In this document: positions 9,733 through 17,975 of the stretch, piece by piece
Numbering within the stretch: the stretch's first letter is position 1
Layout: each line of letters begins with the position of its first letter
Assembly: GCF_003350205.1 (NCBI RefSeq)
Contig: NZ_QLLC01000011.1
Location: forward strand, 1-64,000
DNA length: 64,000 nucleotides
From: Brevundimonas bullata
Lineage (GTDB): Bacteria > Pseudomonadota > Alphaproteobacteria > Caulobacterales > Caulobacteraceae
Reading direction: 5' to 3'
Program-made: the position numbers and the translations under genes
Notes under the pieces: generated by a model
The model's database searches: none
The model's input: only the letters and a program-made list of their open reading frames with translations
Told to the model about the DNA's origin: nothing

Positions 9733-9802
9733 CGGCGCATCAGACGCCGCACCCAAGCGCGAGAGACTTGCGAACTCCGCCGCCGAGGTCCATCTCCCGC
9801 CC

Positions 9803-10360
9803 ATGTTCATCCAGACCGAACCCACGCCGAACCCCAATGTCCTGAAATTCCTGCCGGGCCGCGATGTGGCCCCGGAAGGCGTGCTGGAATATCGCTCCAT
9901 CGATGAAGCCACGGCCTCGCCGCTGGCCGAGGCCCTGTTCGAGCTGGAGGGCGTCGAGGGCGTCTTCTTCGGCGCTGACTATGTCTCGGTGACGCGCGCC
10001 GCCGAGGGGCTGGACTGGAGCCAGATGAAGGCCCCCATTCTGGCGGTCATCATGGATCATTTCGTCTCGGGCGCGCCGCTGACGCGCGGGGTCGAAGCGG
10101 TCGTGGACGACGGCGTTGAAGACAGCGAGATCGTCGCCGAGATCAAGGGTCTGCTGGACAGCCGCATCCGCCCGGCCGTGGCCCAGGACGGCGGCGACAT
10201 CCTGTTCGACCATTTTGATCTGGAAACCGGAATCCTGCGCCTGCGCATGCGCGGGGCCTGCTCGGGCTGCCCCTCCTCCTCCGCCACGCTGAAGGCGGGC
10301 GTGGAACAGATGATGCGTCACTACATCCCCGAAGTGACCAGCGTCGAGCAGGTGATTTAA
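9803..10360 (+). CDS. nfu: NifU/Nfu-type Fe-S scaffold protein
   Basis: A 185-residue Nfu protein with two parts. The N-terminal Nfu_N domain (MFIQTEPTPNPNVLKFLPGR onward, residues 1-90) is followed by a C-terminal NifU-like domain with the Fe-S ligating CxxC at C153 and C156 (GACSGCPSS). It carries Fe-S clusters to apo-proteins. The length and architecture are typical of alphaproteobacterial Nfu. Usual neighbours in this lineage are usp upstream and tsaB downstream; here two XRE regulators separate it from tsaB. Confidence 0.93.
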   Translation: MFIQTEPTPNPNVLKFLPGRDVAPEGVLEYRSIDEATASPLAEALFELEGVEGVFFGADYVSVTRAAEGLDWSQMKAPILAVIMDHFVSGAPLTRGVEAVVDDGVEDSEIVAEIKGLLDSRIRPAVAQDGGDILFDHFDLETGILRLRMRGACSGCPSSSATLKAGVEQMMRHYIPEVTSVEQVI

Positions 10361-10450
10361 GGGCGCTACCGCTGTGGCGCGGTCGCTCGCTGCTTGAGCG
10401 CATTTCGGGGCGCTACCGTTTGCCGCGCGACGGCTGGCTGTTTGAGCGCG
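10361..10450 (+). repeat. Two GCTTGAGCGC-family repeat units after nfu
   Basis: Unit 1 (10361-10401) starts on the base after the nfu stop codon with GGGCGCTACCGCTGTGGCG and ends TGCTTGAGCGCAT. Unit 2 (10407-10450) starts GGGGCGCTACCG and ends TGTTTGAGCGCGC. The second is more diverged. Confidence 0.7.
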
Positions 10451-10466
10451 CGCGAAGCGCCAGGCC

Positions 10467-10568
10467 GCGTCGGGTCGAGAAGGCGGAGCCTTCTGACCGC
10501 GGCCCACAAGAATGCTCGCGTCGGGTCGGGAGGTCCCGAAGGGCCGACGACCGCGGCCCACAAGAATG
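10467..10568. repeat. Tandem direct repeats, about 48 and 51 bases
   Basis: Copies at 10467-10514 and 10518-10568 share their starts (GCGTCGGGTCG) and ends (GACCGCGGCCCACAAGAATG at 10495-10514, with a matching end at 10549-10568) but differ in the middle, where each has its own short palindrome (GAAGGCGGAGCCTTC in the first; a GGTCCC-type in the second). They lie directly before the operator of the XRE gene at 10622. Confidence 0.75.
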
Positions 10569-10569
10569 A

Positions 10570-10585
10570 TGTTTCACATGAAACA
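10570..10585. promoter_or_regulatory. Palindromic operator candidate upstream of XRE gene
   Basis: TGTTTCA-CA-TGAAACA, 7-bp arms with a 2-base spacer, 36 bases before the ATG at 10622. The same half-site occurs again just inside the gene (GTTTCACAT at 10630-10638) and around 11235-11275, so these are candidate binding sites for one or both XRE proteins. Confidence 0.6.
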
Positions 10586-10621
10586 CTATCGTCCGAACGG
10601 GCCGTGGGGCATGATCGCCGC

Positions 10622-11236
10622 ATGGCCCGTTTCACATCCGATGATGACGCCGGGGCCGAGGGCCGCGCTCTCGGCGAGGCCCTGTCCGCCCTGCGCCGCG
10701 AGCGGGGACTGAGCCAGGCCGAGGCCGGTCAGAGGATCGGCATGACCAGCCAGGGCTGGGGCCTGTATGAGGCGGGTAAACGCCCCGGCCTGTTCCGCCC
10801 CGATGTGCAGCGCCGCCTGACCGGCGCCCTGGACGCCACGCCCGAGGATCTCGCTCTCGTGCTCGGCGCAGCCGTTAGTCCATCCCCCTCGCCCGACCCA
10901 GCCGCCAAAGCCTCGTCCGCCGGGGTGCAGGCGCGCGGTCGCGTCTATGATCCGGCCCCGCCGAGCGAACGCCGACGCCTGCGTCTGTCGACGGATGAAC
11001 TGGCGCCCTGGGCGGCGGCGGGTACGGTGCTGGAATATGCGCCGGGCCGTTGGCCGCGTCGCGATCAGGGCTGCGTCGTCGAGATGGCGGACGGGAGCCT
11101 GCGGGTGCGGCTCTATGTGCGCTCGGATGAAGCGGAACTGATCGTGCGCGGCGCCGGGGCTCTGCTGACGCTGGAGCGGATCGCGCGAGACCAAGCTCGC
11201 TCGGTCTCTGCCGTGGTGGCGCGTCTGGATGAGTGA
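10622..11236 (+). CDS. XRE regulator with degenerate S24-like C-terminal domain
   Basis: A 204-residue DNA-binding protein. A helix-turn-helix (about residues 17-60, LRRERGLSQAEAGQRIGMTS) is followed by a Pro/Ser/Ala linker and a C-terminal domain (about 118-204). The C-terminal domain aligns by eye with LexA/cI-type S24 domains: DELAPWAAAGTVLEY replaces the usual DSMAP..GD. The catalytic Ser position is Glu126 and the Lys position appears to be Arg, so self-cleavage is unlikely. The ATG at 10622 is chosen because the HTH begins soon after and because upstream sequence is repeat DNA. Probable autorepressor via the TGTTTCA palindromes. The target genes are unknown. Confidence 0.78.
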   Translation: MARFTSDDDAGAEGRALGEALSALRRERGLSQAEAGQRIGMTSQGWGLYEAGKRPGLFRPDVQRRLTGALDATPEDLALVLGAAVSPSPSPDPAAKASSAGVQARGRVYDPAPPSERRRLRLSTDELAPWAAAGTVLEYAPGRWPRRDQGCVVEMADGSLRVRLYVRSDEAELIVRGAGALLTLERIARDQARSVSAVVARLDE

Positions 11237-11261
11237 TGAAACGAAACAGTTGTGTTTCATC
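11235..11261. promoter_or_regulatory. Nested palindromic operator between two XRE genes
   Basis: Outer arms GATGAAAC (11235-11242) and GTTTCATC (11254-11261); inner arms GAAACA (11243-11248) and TGTTTC (11253-11258). A further ATGAAAC lies at 11269-11275. It overlaps the stop of the upstream XRE gene and precedes the start of the next at 11309. Confidence 0.6.
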
Positions 11262-11308
11262 GTCTGATATGAAACCTTGGCGTCGTACTCGCCACGGAGA
11301 CGCCGCTC

Positions 11309-11677
11309 ATGACCCGCCGCACTCAGGATATCGACGCTGTCGTCGGATTGCGCATGGCGGCCCGCCGTTCGGCGCTGGGCCTGTCGCAGACCGCCCTCGC
11401 CGCGCAACTGGGCGTCAGCTTTCAGCAGGTTCAGAAATACGAGAAGGGCGCCAACCGCGTCTCGGCCTCGCGCCTGCATCAGGTGGCGACGGCCCTCGGC
11501 TGTTCGGTGGCCGACTTCTTTCCATCGCGGACCGATCAGGACGATGCTGCCTTCGGCCTGCACGCCCTGACCGCGACGGCGGACGGTCGCGCCCTGGCCG
11601 AGGCCTTTCCCCGGATCGTCGACCCGGCGCTGCGTCGTGCGGTGAGCCAGGTGGTCGCGGCGCTGGCGTCGGCCTGA
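11309..11677 (+). CDS. PraR-like small XRE regulator
   Basis: A 122-residue regulator, HTH at about residues 12-66. The block [17 protein letters not shown] is nearly identical to that of the XRE protein encoded at 18551 and characteristic of the alphaproteobacterial PraR/SinR-like group. The C-terminal ~45 residues are helical and probably mediate dimerisation. It lies 72 bases after the preceding XRE gene, with the nested TGAAAC palindrome in between, and 22 bases before tsaB, so read-through into tsaB is likely. It interrupts the common nfu-tsaB adjacency. The regulated genes are unknown. Confidence 0.82.
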   Translation: MTRRTQDIDAVVGLRMAARRSALGLSQTALAAQLGVSFQQVQKYEKGANRVSASRLHQVATALGCSVADFFPSRTDQDDAAFGLHALTATADGRALAEAFPRIVDPALRRAVSQVVAALASA

Positions 11678-11699
11678 CCACCCCGATAGGAAGACCACG

Positions 11700-12389
11700 A
11701 TGAGAGTTCTGATCGTGGATACGGCGCTGGGCGCCTGTACGGCCGGCGTGGTCGAGGACGGGCGCGTGATCGGCCTGCGCTCCGAACTGATGACCAAGGG
11801 CCATCAGGAACGGCTGGCCGGTATGGCCCGCGATGCTGTGGCGGACGCCGGCGGCGGCTTTGACGCGCTGGAGCGGATCGGCGTCACCGTGGGACCGGGC
11901 TCCTTCACCGGCCTGCGCGTCGGTATGGCCTTTGCGCAGGGCCTGGGCGCAGCGCTGGATCGCCCGGTCGTCGGCGTCTCCACGCTGGACGCTTTAGCGG
12001 CGTCCATTGAACCCGCCGGTCTGGTCGCCGCCGTGATCGACGCCCGCCGGGGCCAGGTCTATGCCCGGCTGTTCCGCGACGGCGTCGCGCTGGGCGAGGC
12101 TGAGGCCTTGTCGCTGGAAACGGCGACGGATCGCATCTTGGCGGCGGCGGCCGGTGCGGTCCCGAGCCTCGTCGGTTCGGGCGCCTTGCTGCTGAGCGAG
12201 ACCTTCCCCGATCAGTTCTCCGACGTGGTCCTGAAGACGCTGCCCGCGCCGACGCCCGAAGCCCTGGCCCGTCTGACGGCAGCGGCTGATCCGGCGACCG
12301 CCCTGCCCCGCCCGCTTTATCTGCGCGCGCCCGACGCCACCCCGCCCAGCCGTCTGCCGGGCCAGCCGCGCCCACCGCTCGCCTCGTGA
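11700..12389 (+). CDS. tsaB: tRNA t6A synthesis protein TsaB (YeaZ)
   Basis: A 229-residue ASKHA-fold protein that pairs with TsaD in making threonylcarbamoyl-adenosine at tRNA position 37. Recognised by the N-terminal VLIVDTALGACTAGVVEDG, the GVTVGPGSFTGLRVGMAFAQGL block and VAAVIDARRGQVYARLF. It overlaps the next gene, rimI, by 4 bases (GTGA), a usual pairing in bacteria. Length and motifs are normal. Confidence 0.95.
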   Translation: MRVLIVDTALGACTAGVVEDGRVIGLRSELMTKGHQERLAGMARDAVADAGGGFDALERIGVTVGPGSFTGLRVGMAFAQGLGAALDRPVVGVSTLDALAASIEPAGLVAAVIDARRGQVYARLFRDGVALGEAEALSLETATDRILAAAAGAVPSLVGSGALLLSETFPDQFSDVVLKTLPAPTPEALARLTAAADPATALPRPLYLRAPDATPPSRLPGQPRPPLAS

Positions 12390-12802
12390 CCGAGGCCCTC
12401 GCCGCGATCCACGCCGAGGCGTTCGAGACGCCGTGGGACGCGGCCAGCCTGTCGGCCCTGCTCGCTTCGCCCGGCGTCTTCGTCGTGGCCGACGCTGACG
12501 GCTTCATCCTGATCCGAGTCGTGGCCGACGAGGCGGAGATCCTGACCCTGGCGGTGCGTCCGTCCGCCCGGCGCGGCGGGCTGGGCGCCCGTCTGGTCGA
12601 AGCCGCCGTGGTCCGCGCCGCGGCGCTCGGGGCTGATCGGATGTTCCTGGAAGTGGCCGAAGACAATGTCGCCGCCCGCGCCCTCTATGCTCGGGCGGGC
12701 TTTCATGAGGCCGGGCGTCGGCGCGGATATTATGCGCGTGCGAACGGCCGCCGGGAGGACGCCCTGGTCCTGGCTCTGAACTTTCCTCGACCGCTTCCAT
12801 AA
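12386..12802 (+). CDS. rimI: Ribosomal protein S18 alanine N-acetyltransferase RimI
   Basis: A 138-residue GNAT acetyltransferase. The acetyl-CoA loop is RPSARRGGLGARLVEAAV and the C-terminal block is VAEDNVAARALYARAGFHEAGRRRGYY, typical of RimI. The start is GTG at 12386, inside the tsaB stop. The tsaB-rimI coupling and the adjacent fur gene match the common alphaproteobacterial order. In vivo substrate is inferred from family and context. Confidence 0.92.
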   Translation: MTEALAAIHAEAFETPWDAASLSALLASPGVFVVADADGFILIRVVADEAEILTLAVRPSARRGGLGARLVEAAVVRAAALGADRMFLEVAEDNVAARALYARAGFHEAGRRRGYYARANGRREDALVLALNFPRPLP

Positions 12803-12830
12803 GTCAGCGGCTCAGCCTATCTTCCGGCGC

Positions 12831-13307
12831 ATGGAACGGATCGAGAAACTTTGCGCCGACCGCGGCATGCGTATGACCGAGCAGCGGCGCGTGATCGCCC
12901 GCGTTCTGTCTCAGGCCGAGGATCACCCTGACGTCGAGGAGCTGTATCGCCGCGCCTCGGCTATCGACCCGCACATTTCGATCGCCACCGTCTATCGCAC
13001 CGTGCGCCTGTTCGAAGAGGCGGGCGTGGTCGAGAAGCATGACTTCGGCGACGGTCGCAGCCGCTACGAAGAGGCCGGCGACGACCACCACGACCACCTG
13101 ATCGACACCAAGACCGGCGAGGTCATAGAGTTCTTCGACGCCGAGATCGAGCGCCTGAAGACCGAGATCGCCAAGCGCCTGGGCTTTGAACTGGTCGGTC
13201 ACAAGCTGGAGCTCTACGGCCACGCCATCCCTGGCGCCGAGCCGGTCGAGCGCGAAGGCCTGATCTACAAGCGTCATGCCGCGCGCGTGGAGCCGACCGA
13301 GGGCTGA
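12831..13307 (+). CDS. fur: Ferric uptake regulator Fur
   Basis: A 158-residue Fur-family repressor. The winged-helix region includes RMTEQRRVIARVL and HISIATVYRTVRLFEEAG. The metal-binding region has HHDHL at residues 86-90 and further His at 70 and in GHKLELYGHAI. It has only one cysteine (C8) and no C-terminal CxxC zinc site, which is common in alphaproteobacterial Fur. It lies 28 bases downstream of rimI in the tsaB-rimI-fur-miaB order. Expected to sense Fe(II); iron-specific behaviour is inferred from context. Confidence 0.92.
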   Translation: MERIEKLCADRGMRMTEQRRVIARVLSQAEDHPDVEELYRRASAIDPHISIATVYRTVRLFEEAGVVEKHDFGDGRSRYEEAGDDHHDHLIDTKTGEVIEFFDAEIERLKTEIAKRLGFELVGHKLELYGHAIPGAEPVEREGLIYKRHAARVEPTEG

Positions 13308-13361
13308 TCCCGCGCAGCGGTTCGCCTTGCCGTCGCCGGCTTCGGCGATCATAAGCCGCGC

Positions 13362-14792
13362 ATGACCGATACGCTCGAAAAGCCCATCGAAAAGGCGGAA
13401 GGCGCAGCCCCGGACCAAGGTCTGGCGGCGGCGCCCAAACGCCTGTTCATCAAGACCTACGGCTGTCAGATGAACGTCTATGACAGCGAGCGCATGGCCG
13501 ACGTCCTGCGCCCGCTGGGTTATGCGCCGACAGACGCGCCCGAAGGCGCCGACTTTGTCATCCTCAACACCTGCCACATCCGCGAACGGGCCGCCGAGAA
13601 GGTCTATTCGGAACTGGGCAAGCTGAAGCAGATGCGCGAGCGCAAGGTCGCGCGCGGCGACGGCGGCATGACCATCGCCGTGGCAGGCTGCGTCGCCCAG
13701 GCCGAGGGCGAGGAGATCATGAAGCGCCAGCCGGCGGTCGATCTGGTGGTCGGACCCCAGGCCTATCACCAGCTACCGGAACTGCTGACCCGCACGGCGC
13801 GGGCGCGCGGCGAGCGCATCGGCGCCGATTTCGCTCCGCATGAGAAGTTCGACGCCCTGACCCCCAAGATGATCGCCACGCGCGGCGGCGAGGGCCCCAC
13901 CGCCTTCCTGACGGTGCAGGAAGGGTGCGACAAGTTCTGCACCTTCTGCGTCGTCCCCTATACGCGCGGCGCCGAGTGGTCGCGCCCGGCGGCGGCGGTC
14001 CTGGCCGAGGCACGCGCCCTGGCCGACCGTGGCGTGCGCGAGGTCACCCTCTTGGGTCAGAACGTCAACGCCTATGACGGCGAAGGCCCGGATGGGAAGC
14101 CGTCGACACTGGCGCGGCTGGCCTATGCCCTGGCCGAAATTCCGGGTCTGGACCGCATCCGCTATACGACCAGCCACGCCAACGACATGAGCGACGACCT
14201 GATCGCCGCCCACGCCGATCTGGACGCCCTCATGCCCTATCTGCATCTGCCGGTGCAGGCCGGGTCCGACCGGGTATTGCGGCTGATGAACCGCAAGCAT
14301 GGGCGCCAGAAATACATCGACCTGATCGCTCGCATCCGCACGGCGCGGCCCGACATGGCCATCGCCGGCGACTTCATCGTCGGCTTTCCCGGCGAGACGG
14401 ATCGGGACTTCGAGGACACCCTCGATCTGGTGCGGCAAGTCACCTATGCGGGGGCATTCAGCTTCGTCTATTCGCCGCGCCCCGGCACCCCCGCTGCGAC
14501 CATGGCGGGCCAGGTCGAGGAAGGCGTGGCGCTGGAACGGCTGCACCGGCTTCAGGCCCTGCTATTCGAACAGCAGACCGCCTTCAACGCGGCCCAGACG
14601 GGCAAGACCCTGAACGTCCTGTTCGAAAAGAAGGGCCGGTACGACCGTCAGGCCATCGGCCGCTCGCCCTATCTCCAGGCGGTCCACGTCGAGGCTGCGG
14701 ATCATCTGCTGGGCCAGATCGTTCCGGTCGAGATCGTCAGCGGCGCGCAGAACAGTTTGAACGGGCGGTTGGTCGATCAAGGCACTATCTAA
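13362..14792 (+). CDS. miaB: tRNA-2-methylthio-N6-dimethylallyladenosine synthase MiaB
   Basis: A 476-residue radical-SAM methylthiotransferase acting on i6A37 of tRNA. The N-terminal UPF0004 domain carries three cluster ligands (TYGCQMN, NTCHIRE, VAGCVAQ). The radical SAM core has the CX3CX2C motif ([17 protein letters not shown]), and a TRAM domain closes the protein. It carries a short acidic/Ala N-terminal extension of about 25 residues. A hairpin at 14800 probably ends this transcription unit. Confidence 0.96.
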   Translation: MTDTLEKPIEKAEGAAPDQGLAAAPKRLFIKTYGCQMNVYDSERMADVLRPLGYAPTDAPEGADFVILNTCHIRERAAEKVYSELGKLKQMRERKVARGDGGMTIAVAGCVAQAEGEEIMKRQPAVDLVVGPQAYHQLPELLTRTARARGERIGADFAPHEKFDALTPKMIATRGGEGPTAFLTVQEGCDKFCTFCVVPYTRGAEWSRPAAAVLAEARALADRGVREVTLLGQNVNAYDGEGPDGKPSTLARLAYALAEIPGLDRIRYTTSHANDMSDDLIAAHADLDALMPYLHLPVQAGSDRVLRLMNRKHGRQKYIDLIARIRTARPDMAIAGDFIVGFPGETDRDFEDTLDLVRQVTYAGAFSFVYSPRPGTPAATMAGQVEEGVALERLHRLQALLFEQQTAFNAAQTGKTLNVLFEKKGRYDRQAIGRSPYLQAVHVEAADHLLGQIVPVEIVSGAQNSLNGRLVDQGTI

Positions 14793-14799
14793 CTCGACA

Positions 14800-14815
14800 C
14801 GCCTCCGACGAGGCG
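14800..14815 (+). terminator. Short hairpin after miaB
   Basis: CGCCTC-CGAC-GAGGCG followed by GCTTATTATTCTG. Six-bp GC stem with a poor T-rich tail, 8 bases after the miaB stop; a weak terminator candidate. Confidence 0.5.
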
Positions 14816-14833
14816 GCTTATTATTCTGCGTCC

Positions 14834-14927
14834 CTCAAGCAGCCTCGCCCCGCCGGGCGAGGCGTCAGCGACCCCAAGAAACGGCCTCTCAAGCAGCTCG
14901 CTCCGCGAGCGAGGCGTTAGGGGCCCC
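14834..14927 (-). repeat. Two inverted-orientation GCTTGAGCGC-family units
   Basis: Units at 14834-14875 and 14888-14927 each begin CTCAAGCAG and contain strong palindromes (GCCTCGCCCCGCCGGGCGAGG; GCTCGCTCCGCGAGCGAG). In reverse complement they match the family seen after gdhZ, usp, nfu and purH. They end just before the phoH ribosome-binding site (AAGGAAACCT). Confidence 0.7.
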
Positions 14928-14940
14928 AAAAAGGAAACCT

Positions 14941-15933
14941 ATGGCCCGAGAGTCCGAATTCCTTTCCCTGAGCGATCAGGCCTTGCGGGCCGTGATCGGC
15001 CCCAACAGCCGCCACGTCGCCTTGATCGAGGACGCCTTCAAGGTTTTGGTCGAGGCGCCGGGCGGCGGGGTGTCGATCAACGGCTCGGCGCGGGACCGGG
15101 CCCAGGCCAAACGCGTGGTCGAGACCCTGGCCCAGCGGGCCGATGCAGGGGCCGAGATCACCGAGGCCGACGTGCGCATGGCCCTGGGCGCCGCCGTGTC
15201 GCAGCCGCGATCGGATCACGGCCGGGTCGTGCCAGACGCTGTCGCCCTGCCGGTCGGTCGGCGCGGCGCCATCGCGCCCAAGACGGCGGCCCAGGCCCGC
15301 TATCTGGACCTGCTCAGCCGTTGCGAGCTGACTTTCGGCGTCGGCCCGGCGGGCACGGGCAAGACCTTCCTCGCGGCCGCCTATGGCGCGAGCCTTCTGC
15401 GGCGCGGACAGGTGGACCGCCTGGTCATCACCCGGCCGGCGGTCGAGGCGGGCGAGAAGCTGGGCTTCCTGCCGGGCGATCTGAACGAGAAGGTCGACCC
15501 CTATCTGGCCCCGATCTGGGAGGCGCTGAACGACATTCTCGGCGTTGATGACGTGCGTCGCCGCCGCGAGAAGGGCGAGATCGAAGCCGCCCCTATCGCC
15601 TTCATGCGCGGCCGCACCCTGAGCCACGCCTTCATCATCGTCGATGAGGCGCAGAACACGTCGCGCTTGCAGATGAAGATGGTGCTCACCCGCCTCGGCG
15701 AGGGCGCCCGCATGGTCGTCACCGGCGATCCGTCGCAGATCGACCTGCTGAACCCGCGCGATTCCGGCCTGCGCCACGCCCTGCGCATCCTTGAGGACGT
15801 GAAGGGGGTGGGGGTTCAGGCCTTCAAGGCCGAGGACGTGGTGCGCCACGCCATGGTCGAGCGCATTGTGCGGGCCTATGACGCTGATGCGGCGCGGGGG
15901 CGTCCCGCGCCCGACCTCGAGGACGAAGACTGA
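14941..15933 (+). CDS. phoH: PhoH-like ATPase (YbeZ)
   Basis: A 330-residue P-loop protein of the PhoH/YbeZ type. Walker A is GPAGTGKT and Walker B is IIVDEAQNTS, followed by GDPSQIDLL. The first ~110 residues form the usual N-terminal PhoH-associated domain. The family is linked to RNA metabolism and works beside YbeY. It is translationally coupled: the next gene starts on the base after the stop. The last ~15 residues are acidic. Confidence 0.94.
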   Translation: MARESEFLSLSDQALRAVIGPNSRHVALIEDAFKVLVEAPGGGVSINGSARDRAQAKRVVETLAQRADAGAEITEADVRMALGAAVSQPRSDHGRVVPDAVALPVGRRGAIAPKTAAQARYLDLLSRCELTFGVGPAGTGKTFLAAAYGASLLRRGQVDRLVITRPAVEAGEKLGFLPGDLNEKVDPYLAPIWEALNDILGVDDVRRRREKGEIEAAPIAFMRGRTLSHAFIIVDEAQNTSRLQMKMVLTRLGEGARMVVTGDPSQIDLLNPRDSGLRHALRILEDVKGVGVQAFKAEDVVRHAMVERIVRAYDADAARGRPAPDLEDED

Positions 15934-16389
15934 ATGATCGAGATCGAAGTCGAGGACGCGGCCTGGACGGCGGTTCTGCCTGATGTCGAGGGCGTGGTTC
16001 TGCGCGCGGCGACAGCGGCCCTGGGGACGGTCGAGGGCGACCTTGTGGTGCTGCTGACCGATGACGCGGGGGTGCAGGATCTGAACGCCCGCTTCCGTGG
16101 CAAGGACCGGCCGACCAACGTTCTGTCCTTCCCCGCCGCCGAGAGCGCCTTTCCGCATCTGGGCGACGTGGTGCTGGGCTTCGCCTACTGCGCCGCCGAG
16201 GCCGAGACCCAGGGCAAGACCCTCTCCGATCATCTGAGCCATCTGGTCGTCCACGGCGTGCTGCACCTGCTGGGCCGCGACCACGAAGACGACGCCGAGG
16301 CCGAGGAGATGGAGGGCGAGGAGCGCGAGATCCTGGCCGCGCTCGGCGTCGCCGATCCCTATCAAGCTGAACACGAGGCCCAGGCATGA
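15934..16389 (+). CDS. ybeY: Endoribonuclease YbeY
   Basis: A 151-residue metal-dependent RNase used in 16S rRNA 3' maturation and ribosome quality control. The zinc motif is HLVVHGVLHLLGRDHEDD (H3XH5XH form), preceded by the family block GKDRPTNVLSFPA. It starts on the base after the phoH stop and overlaps lnt by 4 bases. In most alphaproteobacteria a corC-like gene stands between ybeY and lnt; none is present here. Confidence 0.95.
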   Translation: MIEIEVEDAAWTAVLPDVEGVVLRAATAALGTVEGDLVVLLTDDAGVQDLNARFRGKDRPTNVLSFPAAESAFPHLGDVVLGFAYCAAEAETQGKTLSDHLSHLVVHGVLHLLGRDHEDDAEAEEMEGEEREILAALGVADPYQAEHEAQA

Positions 16390-17975
16390 ATGAGCGTTTG
16401 TCAGCCCTTTGGGGGGGCGTGCTGACGAACCGCTGGGGCCGGATCGCTCTGGCCCTGCTGGCCGGCGCCGCCGCCGCCTTGGCGCACCCGCCGTTCGGGG
16501 TCCTGCCCGGTTTGCTGGGCTATCCGCTGCTGATGCTGCTGACTGAGCGGTCGCGCACGGTGAAGGGCGGCTTCTGGATGGGGTGGCTGGCCGGCTTCGC
16601 CTACTTCTTCATCGGCTGCTGGTGGGTGGCCGAGGCCTTCCTGGTCAACAAGGATCAGGCCTGGATGGCGCCCTTCGCCGCCAGCCTGCTGCCCATGGGG
16701 CTGGGCTTGTTCTTCGGTGCGGCCACGGCGCTTTATCGCCGCTTCGCCCCGCGCGACGCCGTGCGGCGAGTGTTGCTTTTCGCCGCCCTGTTCGCCCTGC
16801 TGGAGTGGCTGCGCGGTCATGTGCTGACGGGCTTTCCCTGGAATCCGACCGGCGCCACTTGGCTGGCCGGCTCTGCCATGTCGCAGTTCGCCTCGGTGGC
16901 GGGCGTCTATGGCTTGGGGCTGGTGACGCTGGCGGCGGTTTCGGCCCTGGGTCTTCTGGCTAGCGGCGCCCCGCGTCGTCCGCGCCTGATCGCCGCCGGT
17001 CTGGGCGTCGCCGTCCTGGCGGGCCTGTTCGCCTTCGGAACCCTGCGCCTATCGTCGGCCAAGCTGGTCGACGGCCCGACCCTGGTGCGTCTGGTCCAGG
17101 CCGACATCCCTCAGGAATCCAAATGGAGCCCGGAGGCCTATCAGGCCATCGTCGACCGCTACGTCGCCCTGACGGCCCAGCCGGGCGCGGCTCTGCCCGA
17201 CGTGGTGGTCTGGCCCGAGGGCGCCCTGCCCGCCACCGCCAACGACGTGTTTAACTCGTCCGACGCCCAGGCCATCGCCGGCGCCTTGCAGACCGGCCAG
17301 ACCCTGTTGATGGGCATCAGCCGCGGCGAGGCCGACGCCACCGCGGAGGGCGGGGCCCGCTACTACAACAGCCTGTTCGCCCTGCATGACGAGGGGGCGG
17401 CGGGCCTGCGGATCGGGGCCATCTACGACAAGCACCGTCTGGTCCCGTTCGGCGAATACCTGCCGATGGGACAGCTGATGAGCCAGATCGGCGTGCGCAG
17501 CCTGGTCCACGTCCCGTCCGACTTCAGCGCCGGGCCCAAGCCGGCGCCGATCAGCCTGGTCAATGCGCCGAACGTCCAGCCGCTCATCTGCTACGAAAGC
17601 CTCTATCCGGGCTTCACCCCGGCCAGCGGCGCGGCGCGCCCGGCCTGGATCGTCAACGTCTCCAACGACGCCTGGTTCGGCGCCACCTCGGGTCCGCGTC
17701 AGCACCTGAACCTGGCCAGCTATCGCGCCATCGAGACGGGTCTGCCCATCGCCCGCGCCACCCCCACGGGCGTCTCGGCCATGATCGACCCCTGGGGCCG
17801 CGTCGTGGACGGCAAGCGGCTGGACCCGGGCCATGCCGGGGTCATCGACGTGCGCCTGCCCGAACCGGCGGCCCCGACCCTCTATGGCCGTTGGGGCGAC
17901 GGCTTGTTCGGCCTGCTGCTGGTTCTGATGCTGGCGGGTGGTCTAGGCTGGGGACGGCGCAAGGCGCCGGCATGA
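16386..17975 (+). CDS. lnt: Apolipoprotein N-acyltransferase Lnt
   Basis: A 529-residue inner-membrane enzyme that adds the third acyl chain to lipoproteins. It has about seven N-terminal membrane helices, a nitrilase-like periplasmic domain, and a last helix near residue 510. The catalytic triad is visible: E278 in WPEGALP, K349 in YDKHRLVPFGEYLP, C402 in LICYES. It overlaps both neighbours by 4 bases (ATGA), so it is co-translated with ybeY and the following XRE gene. Confidence 0.95.
   Translation: MNERLSALWGGVLTNRWGRIALALLAGAAAALAHPPFGVLPGLLGYPLLMLLTERSRTVKGGFWMGWLAGFAYFFIGCWWVAEAFLVNKDQAWMAPFAASLLPMGLGLFFGAATALYRRFAPRDAVRRVLLFAALFALLEWLRGHVLTGFPWNPTGATWLAGSAMSQFASVAGVYGLGLVTLAAVSALGLLASGAPRRPRLIAAGLGVAVLAGLFAFGTLRLSSAKLVDGPTLVRLVQADIPQESKWSPEAYQAIVDRYVALTAQPGAALPDVVVWPEGALPATANDVFNSSDAQAIAGALQTGQTLLMGISRGEADATAEGGARYYNSLFALHDEGAAGLRIGAIYDKHRLVPFGEYLPMGQLMSQIGVRSLVHVPSDFSAGPKPAPISLVNAPNVQPLICYESLYPGFTPASGAARPAWIVNVSNDAWFGATSGPRQHLNLASYRAIETGLPIARATPTGVSAMIDPWGRVVDGKRLDPGHAGVIDVRLPEPAAPTLYGRWGDGLFGLLLVLMLAGGLGWGRRKAPA

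Noticed and set aside
10467..10568. Repeats as a CRISPR array
   Set aside because: Only two copies with different middles, no equal spacers and no cas genes in view.
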